Positions 10,316 through 19,407 of a stretch of 64,000 nucleotides of DNA are shown in pieces. The DNA lies in NCBI RefSeq assembly GCF_022605165.1, contig NC_063070.1, forward strand, positions 1,302,001 through 1,366,000, read 5' to 3'. The DNA comes from Purpureocillium takamizusanense (taxonomy: Eukaryota; Ascomycota; Sordariomycetes; Hypocreales; Ophiocordycipitaceae). The notes beneath the pieces are model-generated. The model saw only the letters and a program-made list of their open reading frames with translations. It had not been told where the DNA came from and did no database searches. How positions within the stretch are numbered: position 1 is the first letter of the stretch; every line of letters starts with the position of its first letter. A program made the translations under genes and the position numbers.

Positions 10316-12120
10316 ATGGCCGCGGGCAAGGACACAGAGGCAGACGCCGCCGCCGGCCCCGGCGCGGACACCACGTCGTCGTCGTCGTCGTCGTCGGGCA
10401 AGGATGATGCCATGGCCATGGTCGGCGAGCAGCGGCACGCCATCGACCCGGCGGTGGCGGCGCGGGCCGTGAGGAAGATTGACTGGTTCTTGATTCCGGC
10501 CATGATTGTCGGGTGTAAGTGTCAAAATCCGTGATTGATGGGAAGACGACGGCTGGGGTCAAGTTGATGATGGTGGTGGTGATGACGATGACGATGATGG
10601 ATGGAATTGACCCCCAACTCACCCGCGCGCGGCCAGGAGGCTAACCAGCACGCTCTTTGCCTCTAGACGGCCTCGTCTACTACGACAAGGCCATCCTGGG
10701 CTCCGCCGTGCTGTTCGGCATGACGAGGGACCTCGAGCTCTCCGTCGTCGTCGACGCGTCGACGCGGCCGCCGACGACGGACACGCGGCGGCTCAGCTGG
10801 GCCACGTCGCTCTTCTACTTTGGCATGCTCGCCGGCCTGTACCCCATGACGTTTGCGCTGCAGCGCTTCGACATGGGCCGCGTCCTCGGCGCCGTCGTCG
10901 TCGCCTGGGCCGCCGTCTGCATGCTCACCGCCGCCGTGACGACGTGGCGGGGCCTGTTCGCCCAGCGCTTCTTCCTCGGCTTCGTCGAGAGCATCATCCC
11001 CACGGGCTTCATGTGCATCGTCGCGGGCTACTACACCCAGGCGGAGCAGTCGCTGCGCCAGAGCTGGTGGTTCAGCAGCACCGGGCTCTTCACCATCGTC
11101 GGCGGCGCGCTCAACTACGGCTTCGCCCAGGTCGACGGCGGCGGGCTCCGGCCCTGGCAGTACATCTACCTCTTTGCCGGCGCCCTGACTTTCGTGTTTG
11201 GCTGCCTCTGCTTCGCCGTCCCCAACTCGCCCGTCTCGGCCTGGTTCCTGAGCGACGAGGAGCGCTTCGCCGCCGTGGAGCGGCTGCGCCACGGGCAGAC
11301 GGGCGTGCGCTGCACCAGGCTCAAGCCCTCGCAGCTCCGCGAGGCCGCCCTCGACGCAAAGGTGTGGCTCGTCGCCCTCATGATGGCGAGCGCATACACG
11401 GTCAACGGCGCCGTCAGCGGCTTCGGCCCCCTCATCGTCTCGACCTTTGGCTGGAGCACCCTCGCCTCCATCCTCTTCCAGTTCCCGCTCGGCGCCCTCT
11501 GCTTCCTCGTCATCCTGGCGACGGGCTACCTGGGGTCCCGCTTCGACAACATCCGCATCCTGATGCTCATCCTCACCTGCCTGCCCGTCATCGCCGGCTG
11601 CGCCCTCATCTGGAAGAGCGACTGGACCTACCACGCCGCCGCCCCCGTCGTCGGCTACTCCCTCACCGGCTTCTTCGGCGGCACCGTCAGCCTCATCATC
11701 ACCATCGGCATGTCCAACGTCGCCGGCCACACCAAGAAGAGCTTCATGGCCGCCACCATCTTCGTCGCCTACTGCGTCGGCAACATTGTCGGCCCGCAGC
11801 TCATCTTTTCGCAGACCAAGGACCGCCACTATCCGGCCCTCTGGCTCGGCCTCATCATCTGGTGAGTCTAGTGATGACCTCCCGCCGCTGGCGACCCAAT
11901 TCTATACATGACGCAGCCATCGCTGACCACGCCTGCCTGGCCGCCGGCCGGCCCTCGCAGCTACGTCATCTGCATCGCATCGGCCGTCGCGCTCTATCTC
12001 GTGCTGCGGAGCGCCAACAAGCGGAAAATGGCGCTTCCCGAGGACGAGTCCGAGCGGGCAAAGCTGGCGTTTCAAGACCTGACCGACAAGGAGAATCCGT
12101 ACTTTCGGTACGTTTACTGA
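10316..12120 (+). CDS. MFS transporter, Dal5-like anion:cation symporter family
   Basis: Three exons: 10316-10514, 10667-11861 and 11961-12120 (517 aa). Introns use GTAAGT and GTGAGT donors, and a CTAAC branch point precedes the first acceptor. After a disordered Ser-rich N-terminus (a TCG-repeat Ser tract near residue 21), the first membrane segment ends in YGLVYYDKAILGSA, the hallmark of the anion:cation symporter/Dal5 group. Further matches are LFYFGMLAGLYPMTFALQRF and RFFLGFVESIIPTGF. Family members import allantoate, ureidosuccinate, nicotinate, pantothenate or related anions at the plasma membrane; the true substrate is unknown. A link to the urea amidolyase 9 kb away is attractive but only positional. 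The short third exon carries the last membrane helix and the cytosolic tail. Confidence 0.88.
10374..10397. repeat. Trinucleotide repeat encoding poly-Ser
   Basis: TCG-type repeats inside exon 1 of the permease encode a run of seven serines in the predicted cytosolic N-terminus; the run is likely length-polymorphic. Confidence 0.7.
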
Positions 12121-12685
12121 TGGCGGCCCTTTCACGTTCGATTGCGGGCCAGACTGCTGTGTGCGCACACATCACAGAGGGCAGGTCTCCATGCCATGGC
12201 GGCCGTGGCAGTTCGACGATGGCGGCGGCATAGGGCCGGGCGTCTGATGTGGTGGCAGATTAGGTTATCAGATGATCAGATAAAACCGGGCTCCGCCAGG
12301 CCCCCATCACGCCTTTGGGTTGCATGCATGGGTCCCTGCACGGTCCGCCGGGCTGGGTATCCGAGGCAAGCCACAATCTCGGTCTTTTCCCACGGCTGCG
12401 GACGCGCCTCTGAGACAGTCGGGGGATCCATCCAATGAGCCCCGGCCCTTGGCTTCTTGTTGCATCTCCATGGAGCTTCCGGCTCGGTCACCGTGCCGGC
12501 GCATTCTCTGTCTCCGAAGCCGTGGCCGCGTGCGCGGACGCCCCGTGTCATATAAGACGTACTACTTTGTATATGATCAACGGGTGAGAGCGTGAGGGCG
12601 CCCTGCGTGTCGTCGTCCGATTGCTCATCACAGACTCCCAGAGGCTTCCCAAGTGTCTCGTTCCCGCTGGCCAGCAGCCGTAGCC
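12121..12685. other. Promoter region of the AIF-like flavoprotein gene
   Basis: No gene is supported. It contains the paired ATCWGATAA motifs annotated separately and a TATAAG box at 12551-12556, 135 bp upstream of the chosen ATG. Confidence 0.55.
12265..12283. promoter_or_regulatory. Inverted pair of ATCWGATAA motifs (SreA/SRE1-type GATA sites)
   Basis: Positions 12275-12283 read ATCAGATAA on the plus strand, preceded by G. Positions 12265-12273 read ATCTGATAA on the minus strand. The two are separated by one base and form a near-palindrome. RATCWGATAA is the known extended recognition sequence of the fungal iron-responsive GATA repressors (SreA, SRE1, URBS1). The pair lies about 400 bp upstream of the AIF-like flavoprotein ATG and 145 bp after the permease stop, so the flavoprotein gene is the more likely target. 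Binding is inferred from sequence only. Confidence 0.6.
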
Positions 12686-14165
12686 ATGCTTGAAAAGGCG
12701 ACGCTCATCGCCGAGCTCATCGGCTACAGCGTCGTCTTGATATGGGGTGAACTCGCCCATGCGCTCAACGCGTTCCTCGTCCGCCGCCGCGCCCGCTGGT
12801 TCGGCGCCGCGCCCGCCGCCGACCGCACGCGAAACATCGTCATCGTCGGCGCCTCCTTCGCCGGCTACCACGTCGCCCGCCTCGTCGCGCGCACTCTGCC
12901 GCCCAAGAGCCCATACCGCGTCGTCGTCGTCGAGCCCAACAGCCACTTCCACTTCACCTGGGTGCTGCCGCGGTTCTGCGTCGTCAAGGGCCACGAGGGC
13001 AAGGCCTTTATCCCGTACGGAGGCTACGTCGCCGGGGCGCCCGACGGTGCGATCTGGTGGGTGGCGGACCGGGCGACGGGACTCACACGTCAGGTCGTCA
13101 CTGTCAAGGGCGGCCAGGATATCCCCTACGACGTGCTGGTCCTTGCGACGGGGTCGCAGGTCAAGGAGGGACTGCCCTCGCGCGTCAACTGCGCGGACAG
13201 GGACGAGGGGATGCGGCGCATGCGGGCGATGCAGGACGGCATCGCCGCGGCGCGGACCGTCGTCGTCGTGGGCGGGGGAGCGGCCGGCGTCGAGCTCGCC
13301 ACCGACGCCAAGAACCTCTATCCCGAGAAGGACATCACGCTGGTGCACTCGAGGGGCGCCGTGATGCACCGGTTCGGCGAGGCCCTGCAGGTCGCTGCGC
13401 AGGAGGGCCTCGCGAAGCTGGGCGTCGAGGTCATACTCCAGGACCGCGTCGTCGCCGAGGACGCCGTCGGCAAGACGGTCACCTTGCAGTCTGGACGCAC
13501 GATGCCTTGCGACTTTTTTGCAAGTCTTCCCCCTACTCCCCCCTCCTGGTGAGGTCGCGCGCATGACATGCAGAGGCGCTTGCTAACATGGACCAAAACC
13601 CACGCAGGTCAACTGCACTGGACAAAAGCCCGCCTCCGACCTGGCGGCCGCCTTGTCCCCGGACGCCATCAGCCCGACCGGCCACGTCCGCGTAAAAGAC
13701 ACGCTGCAGCTGGCAGACGACGAGTTGCCCAACGTGTATGCCTGCGGCGACGTGGCGGAGAGCGGAGCGCCGAACCCCAACGCGCGCGTGGCCATGCGCC
13801 AGGCCACGATTGTCGCGCAAAACATCCTCGAGGTGACTCGAGGCAAGGGGCCCACGCATACGTACAAGACGAGCTGGGCAGACGGGGTCATCAAACTGAC
13901 GCTCGGCCTGGTACATATCCTGATCCCTCCTGATTCTTCCTCCCCACCCACGGCGCTTATGACATGGAGCCGCTGACGGAGAGCACAGGATCGATCAGTC
14001 GTCTACACGGGGGACGGCACGCGGGAGCTCATGTTTGGCAGCAAGGAAAAGGGAGTGACGCTCATGGCGGCTGCGGCGTGGTCGCGCATGGGGCAGAAAC
14101 CATACGACGATGATTATCAGGGGCCTGGGTGTCGAGGTGGTGAGGACAAGGCAAACATGCAATGA
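12686..14165 (+). CDS. AIF/FSP1-like FAD-dependent NAD(P)H oxidoreductase
   Basis: Three exons: 12686-13519, 13608-13910 and 13989-14165 (437 aa). The start is the first ATG in frame. A short hydrophobic N-terminus precedes the FAD-binding motif NIVIVGASFAGYHVARLVA. The NAD(P)H motif TVVVVGGGAAGVELATD follows near residue 195, and the second FAD motif NVYACGDVAES lies in exon 2. This is the pyridine-nucleotide disulfide-oxidoreductase fold of the AIFM2/FSP1 (AMID) group, which reduces quinones with NAD(P)H at membranes or in mitochondria. Intron 1 begins GCAAGT rather than GT; splicing there gives CDFF|VNCTGQKP without changing frame, while nearby GT options break it. Intron 2 begins GTACAT. 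The gene converges on the methyltransferase gene with an 82 bp gap. Confidence 0.87.
13520..13607 (+). other. GC-AG intron
   Basis: The intron starts GCAAGT (consensus for the minor GC donor class), carries a CTAAC branch point and ends CGCAG. Phase 0 on both sides; protein continuity across the junction supports it. Confidence 0.8.
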
Positions 14166-14247
14166 ATACCCAGCTAGCACGCTGAGAGAGCTCCCTCTCT
14201 AAACTGTACATCATAGCCATTCGCAGCACGCTCGCCTGCTGGCTGCA

Positions 14248-15189
14248 TCAATTGAACCGCGCCACCCAGACGTCCATTGTCCGCACCTTGCTCCCACCAC
14301 CCAGCGCCGCCATGGCACCGATGACGGCGTCCCTCGACGACCGCAGCAGCGCCTGCACGGGCGCCTCGCGGACGTGAGCGGCAATCTCGTCGAGAAAGGC
14401 CGCGCTCTTGACGGAGCCCGCCTCCCACGAGCCGTCCTGAAGGGCCTCGTCCGGGACCACCGTGTCCTCGCCGTCGAGGCGCCAGCCGGCAGCCCGCGCC
14501 GCCTCGGTGATGCCCTGCGGGCTGGCGAGGCACCGGATGTTGGCCTCGCTGGCCTCGTTGTGCGCCTCGAGAAACGCCCGCGCCATCGACGCCAGCACGT
14601 GCGGCACCGCCGCCTTGTCCGCCGCCGTGAGGGCGTACTCGGCGACGAGGAGGGTCGCCGCCCGGCCCCTGAGCGCGGCGAGCATGGCGGACAGCGTGTC
14701 GGGCGAGGCAAAGTACCAGATGCAGTGGCCCAGCACGACCACGTCCCATGACGCTGGCGGCCCGTCGCCGTCGTCCCGGTCTGCCGCCGCCGCCAGGAAC
14801 GCGCCCGGCTCGGCGTTGTGCCACGCGATGCGCCCGCCGACGGGCGAGGCCGAGAGCCGTGCCTGCGCCTGGCCGAGCGTCCAGGGCGCGCCGTAGTCCG
14901 GGCTGCCCGGGTCCACGGCGTCGACGCGCCCCTCGGGCCCCACGGCCTCGGCGAGCACGGCCGTCAAGGTGCCCTGGCCGCATCCAATCTCGAGGACGCG
15001 GCTGCCGGGCGGGATGCGCCAGAGATTGACGAGCCGGACGCGGTGCGCCGCCTGCGCGAGCTCGACGGCCATGTGTGCGTCATCGTCGCCGTCGGGGCCT
15101 GCCTCGGGGGCGATGTGGTACCGCGCGATGGTCGCCGCCAACGATACGGGGAGGGGGACAAAGGACGACTTTGCTGCTGTGGCCGCCAT
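14248..15189 (-). CDS. SAM-dependent class I methyltransferase
   Basis: Single exon, 313 aa from the ATG at 15187-15189; the frame stays open upstream but has no conserved look there. Motif I, VLEIGCGQGTLTAVLAE, is followed by an acidic residue pair at the end of beta-2 (VDAVDPG) and by a post-motif segment (SWDVVVLGHCIWYF), the usual class I methyltransferase signatures that bind S-adenosylmethionine. The C-terminal part is Ala-rich and ends in VRTMDVWVARFN. It resembles small-molecule methyltransferases of fungal accessory metabolism; the acceptor is unknown. The neighbours (NmrA-like protein, permease, flavoprotein) look like tailoring enzymes, but no polyketide or peptide synthase is present in the window. 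Confidence 0.87.
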   Translation of the reverse strand: MAATAAKSSFVPLPVSLAATIARYHIAPEAGPDGDDDAHMAVELAQAAHRVRLVNLWRIPPGSRVLEIGCGQGTLTAVLAEAVGPEGRVDAVDPGSPDYGAPWTLGQAQARLSASPVGGRIAWHNAEPGAFLAAAADRDDGDGPPASWDVVVLGHCIWYFASPDTLSAMLAALRGRAATLLVAEYALTAADKAAVPHVLASMARAFLEAHNEASEANIRCLASPQGITEAARAAGWRLDGEDTVVPDEALQDGSWEAGSVKSAAFLDEIAAHVREAPVQALLRSSRDAVIGAMAALGGGSKVRTMDVWVARFN

Positions 15190-15957
15190 GATTGAGCGCT
15201 CTGTCTGGTTGGTGGTTGATGGTCTGCTCCGTAGCTGCTGTGCGATCAAATGTGGGCGGCTGTTGGGCGTCGAGATATATTCGCCGGGCTCCTCCACTGC
15301 TTCGTGCCTTGTCTCGAGACACACCTTGCGCTTCCCTCGTGCGAACAGTGAGTCACCAGACGGGCAACTGCGACGTGCTGCTGGCTGACGATCCTGCAGA
15401 GTACGAAGTACTAAACTGCGAAAGAGCTGACCATTTAGCTGGTCGCCCACCCCGCAGTTGCTCATGTTGACGTATGTGAGCCAAACGCCTGTACCTACGA
15501 CTCACAACTCCATCGATGTCCATGGCCTTGCCAACTCCACCGCTTGCCACGGCCCTTTTCTCGCCAAGCTCGATGAGGAAGGTTGTGCTTGTCTCTCGGC
15601 TGCAACCACCAACACTAATGAATCTGTAGCGGATGGACCAAGCATCGCGGGCCTGCCGATCCAGCCGGCTTTGTGTCTGCGGGGCCAGCCATTGTCACTT
15701 TGGAGAAATAGAGTCTGTCTTGCCAGCTTGGTTTCGAAAGATCTGACATTGGGAGCGCAGGCGGCCAATGCCGCATTCAACGTTTGACATGCATCGCGGG
15801 CGCACTCAGCCACGATCCTCCCTGTGTCACCAGAGCCCTGTCTTGAGCTATCCGATCCCAAGATGACACATGATTTTTGTGCTTTTTACTCCACGCTCTA
15901 AGCTTGATGCATATTTTACAGTCAACACTGAGCCACGGCCTCTTACGTCCTCTTGAC
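15190..15957. other. Intergenic region upstream of the methyltransferase gene
   Basis: No gene is supported. It holds the methyltransferase promoter and the 3' flank of the next minus-strand gene. Confidence 0.5.
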
Positions 15958-17107
15958 TCAAAACGTCGTCTGAAGCGCCGGATAGTCCTTGGCCCGGGCG
16001 TGCAGGTCGGCAAAAATAGACGCCGACTGCCCGCTCGCCAGTCCGCTCATCCTGTTCAGATCCTCGTCCTCTAGATGCTCGAGGGCCTCTGCCGGCTCCT
16101 CTGCGCCACTGTGCTTGTCTTCCTTTTGCGGCTCCAACGCTTTGTCTATCCCAGAAGACTCGCCGACAAGCAGCACCTGGGCGTTGACATAGTCCAGGTG
16201 GTCAGGCTGCGACGGCAGCCAGCGCAAGGAGCGAAACTCTTGTTGCACCCTGTGCAGAGGTCTCTTGTCAGCATCTGTGGATAGGGGCATTGCAAGACCA
16301 AACTCACTTCTCGGGAAACTCGGGCCCCTTTGGAAGCCGCGCGTTCGCAGGGCCCGGGTACTCGGGGTTCTTGGTGCTGATGATGAAGCTCCCTTGTACC
16401 TTGATACCCAGCTTCTTCTGCACCTCGCCCAGCTCCTTGGGCAGCGTCGTCATGTACGCCAGGTGGCTTTCCCTCCCCGTCGTGGTAATGGCGTATACGC
16501 CCTCGCCGACGGGTGTTGCCGCCGGCGTGTGCCGCGTCCCGGCCGTCTTGGTCTCGTACTCGCCCGAGGCCAGGAAGCCGTTCTTGATATCGTCGTACGA
16601 GGCGCCCGCCATGTCGACAAAGACCATGAAGCGCTCGCGCCCGCTCCGGGGCAGCTGCTTCTTGGGCAAGGCCAAGACGCGCGTGGTTCCGGCGTCGCCT
16701 AGGGGGCCGCTGCCCAGCTTGGCATCGGTGGCCACTGGCCGCAGGAGGATGTAGGTGCGTGCAATGTCGTCCACTTTGTGCGGTTCGTCGACGTTGACGC
16801 GGCCACGGACGAAAAAGTAAATGATGCCCTTCTCGAGGATGCTCGAGGGCACATTGGGCTCCTCTCCCGGGCGCTCAGCGTCACCCGAACCAGACTCGGG
16901 CGCTGCCGGGCGTGTCTTGCCGCTCTGCTGTTGCGCCTCCTTGGTATCAGCGTCCCCGCGGTCGGAGCCGTCTCTCTCGTGACTTGGCTGCTCTTCAATC
17001 TTGGCCCGCTTGGCGCTTGGCTCTTGGTGTCCCGTTTGATGCTTATCGCCAGCCTGCTCGCCATCCGCATCATCGTGCCGATCCGTTCCGTTGCTTGATC
17101 GCGCCAT
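15958..17107 (-). CDS. Conserved ascomycete protein (often named BTB domain transcription factor)
   Basis: Two exons, 17107-16308 and 16249-15958, giving 363 aa. The GTGAGT donor and a CAG acceptor restore FPEK|VQQEFRSLRWLP, with a CTGAC branch point. The N-terminal about 90 residues are charged and disordered with a KRAK basic patch. The folded part starts at NVPSSILEKGIIYFFVRGRV and contains TRHTPAATPVGEGVYAI, GRESHLAYM and PGPANARLPKGPEFP; the C-terminus is acidic and ends in ADLHARAKDYPALQTTF. These blocks are highly conserved among Sordariomycetes homologues, which databases often label BTB domain transcription factor, although I see no clear BTB fold or DNA-binding motif. Treat the function as unknown. 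Confidence 0.82.
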
Positions 17108-17433
17108 GCTGGTCCGGCGTCAATGGATCAAGTGTTGTTGCTGGTCAATCCAGTGTTTAGTCAGAAATGCAATTGACTGACAATGTTTAGAGGCCGTTAG
17201 AGATTGAAACCAGAAATGGTTCCTCGCGACCGGTGAAAAGCGGCTTGTGCTGCATAGTGGTGGCAGGTAGGCTTTGGGGGCCTCTGATGTCATGGACTAA
17301 ATGCCAGACACGACCGATCGAAATGACAACACCATGACACCGCACGTACGCACACATGCAACCTCATCGACTCCACCCCACTGGGCCCGAAACAGCGACT
17401 TGTACAAGCGACGTGCAGGCATGTCCGCGCATG
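17108..17433. other. Short intergenic region
   Basis: It holds the promoter of the preceding minus-strand gene and the 3' end of the Zn2Cys6 gene; no motif was recognised. Confidence 0.5.
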
Positions 17434-19407
17434 TCACGACGGCTCCCCGCGCGTCGCTCTCACGACGCCGACGCCGCCAACGTCGTGCTCCAGCAGCCAG
17501 AGCGCGTCCCTCGCAAACGGCGCCGCGGAGCCTCGCACCCGGAGCGCCCAGCGTAGCTCGTCGACTCTGGCCGCGCACCACGCCATTTCCTCGGCCGTCT
17601 CCGCCGTCGCCCACAGGAGCGCGCCCAGCGACCCGACATGTGCAGCCTGGTGCGCGGCCGCCCGTCCCCAGAACGCCGCCGTGTGCTCGGGCTCGAGCGA
17701 CGCCATCAGCTCCGTGGCGACCTGCAGCTTCGCGCGGGCTGCCGAGCGCACGCGGCTGCGGACCGGCTCGCTGGTGTCGGGCGTCAGCGTGCGCAGGAGC
17801 GCGCGGTGGATGGCGATTTCCATGGAGGCATAGGCCAGGTGCAGGGAGCCGTTGGCGCATAGCTTCCCCCGTTGCTTGCTCCGCAGATGGAGCGCGTCGG
17901 GCAGAGCCCCGTACCACGCTCGGAGCCGGACGACCAGCGGCTGAGCGAGGTCCACGGCTCCGGCGATGCCGACCTGATCCAGCATGCCGGCCGCGCGCGT
18001 GGCCTTGAGGCTGCAAAAGGTGCGCAGGACGTCGGTGACGATGCGGCTCAGCTCGATGTAGGCGCAAAATATGTCCCAGCCGATGCGCGCGTCCAGATCC
18101 ACCGCCGCGCCGTCCTCCTGCCGCGAGGCCAGCTCCGGGAAGTCAGAGTCGGTGCACGGGCGGGCGTCCCAGTCGTCCTCGTGGATCACGCAGGGCCGTC
18201 CGTGGACGAATGCGCCCCAGCGATCCTCCATGTACACGGCCCAGGCAAGGCGCCGCCTCAAGCCCATCTCCCACGCCGGGATGGACCACGAGCTGCAGTC
18301 GAGGTGGAGGCCCAGGTCCTGCGCGACGGCGACCAGCTGCGCCGCAAACGCGCGGCTGGACGTGTTGCCGTCGCCGTGCTCCCCCGGTCGGCGGTGCCGC
18401 TGGAGAAGCAGCAAGCCGGCCTCGACGATGCTGAGCTTTGGCCGTCGCATGTCCCTGTTGATGGTCCGCTCCGCCAGCCTCTCGAGGGCCGCGGCGTCCG
18501 GCGTGGACTCGCTGCCGGCCAGAACGCTGTCGTAGAGTTGCCAGTCCAGGGCCACGAGGTACACGGCGGCCAGCAGCGACGGCGCAAAGTGGCGGTGGGA
18601 GATGCGGTGCTTGCTGATGAAGACATCCTTGTGGAGGATGGGGAAGCTGGGGTGGACGATGCGGAAGTAGAGGTCGACCAAGGTGCGGCCCAGGGGATGC
18701 ACAGCGGCCTCTATCGCGTCCAGGTCCGCCACGCGTTGCGCCTCGGAAGCGGCTGTCTCGTCTGGGCGGACGATGAAGATGGTTTGGTCGTCGAGACGCC
18801 GGGCGAGCTCGCGCGCCGCAGACGAACGAGCGGCCTGCGTCGACGGTGGACGATGGAGGTCGAGGAGAATGGGATCACGGTAGTCCGTGGGCCCAACGTA
18901 TTCGGCATGCGTCTTGAGATCCAAGCCCAGCGTGTCGTCGAGTATGGCCGGGGGCGACACCGGCATGCCATCAGGCCGGCCCGTGAGCTCATGTTGGCTG
19001 CTGGCCGATGGGGAGCGAGACTCCGGGGCCCTCGCGTCGGTCGGCGAAGCGATGCCATGCGCGCCGTCCCTGGGAGACGCGCCGCGCGGAAAGGAGCCTT
19101 CTGAGGAGAGGTGTCGAGCGGCGCCCTCGTCGGCCGAGTTCCGACGCTGCGTGAGCTTGTTTGGACCGACGTGGGGAGCCGCGAGCACCCGCCGCTGGCG
19201 CGGGAGCGGGCCTTTCAAGAATGTACATCTCTGGCCGTGAAAGGCGCACAGCACGCACTGGGTGCGGCTCCCCTCCTTGACGCAGCGCGTCTTTCGGAGA
19301 CGGCAAGTGTCGCATGGGCGTGCGCGCGGCGGAGGGTGAGGTGCCTTGATGGTGCCGGCCGAAGCCGCAGCTATCTGGGCGCCGCCGCTGTCGCCCACGG
19401 CAGACAT
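17434..19407 (-). CDS. Zn2Cys6 fungal transcription factor, possibly TamA/Dal81-like
   Basis: Single exon, 657 aa. The binuclear zinc cluster is at residues 32-61 with spacing C-x2-C-x6-C-x8-C-x2-C-x6-C, followed by the basic PRQRR segment. The middle region (VDLYFRIVHPSFPILHKDVF, then SRAFAAQLVAVAQDLGLHLD and RRRLAWAVYMEDRWGAF) is the fungal-specific transcription factor domain. The zinc cluster style, with VLCAFHGQRCTF followed by a PRxRR stretch, resembles the TamA/Dal81 group, co-regulators of urea, allantoin and GABA use; this assignment is from memory of the motif and is uncertain. It is transcribed divergently from urea amidolyase across 1.67 kb rich in GATA sites, which fits a nitrogen-pathway regulator beside its target. 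Confidence 0.85.
   Translation of the reverse strand: MSAVGDSGGAQIAAASAGTIKAPHPPPRARPCDTCRLRKTRCVKEGSRTQCVLCAFHGQRCTFLKGPLPRQRRVLAAPHVGPNKLTQRRNSADEGAARHLSSEGSFPRGASPRDGAHGIASPTDARAPESRSPSASSQHELTGRPDGMPVSPPAILDDTLGLDLKTHAEYVGPTDYRDPILLDLHRPPSTQAARSSAARELARRLDDQTIFIVRPDETAASEAQRVADLDAIEAAVHPLGRTLVDLYFRIVHPSFPILHKDVFISKHRISHRHFAPSLLAAVYLVALDWQLYDSVLAGSESTPDAAALERLAERTINRDMRRPKLSIVEAGLLLLQRHRRPGEHGDGNTSSRAFAAQLVAVAQDLGLHLDCSSWSIPAWEMGLRRRLAWAVYMEDRWGAFVHGRPCVIHEDDWDARPCTDSDFPELASRQEDGAAVDLDARIGWDIFCAYIELSRIVTDVLRTFCSLKATRAAGMLDQVGIAGAVDLAQPLVVRLRAWYGALPDALHLRSKQRGKLCANGSLHLAYASMEIAIHRALLRTLTPDTSEPVRSRVRSAARAKLQVATELMASLEPEHTAAFWGRAAAHQAAHVGSLGALLWATAETAEEMAWCAARVDELRWALRVRGSAAPFARDALWLLEHDVGGVGVVRATRGEPS

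Noticed and set aside
10663..11829. 388-codon minus-strand open frame
   Set aside because: It lies antisense to exon 2 of the Dal5-like permease; acidic/Gly-rich low-complexity shadow.
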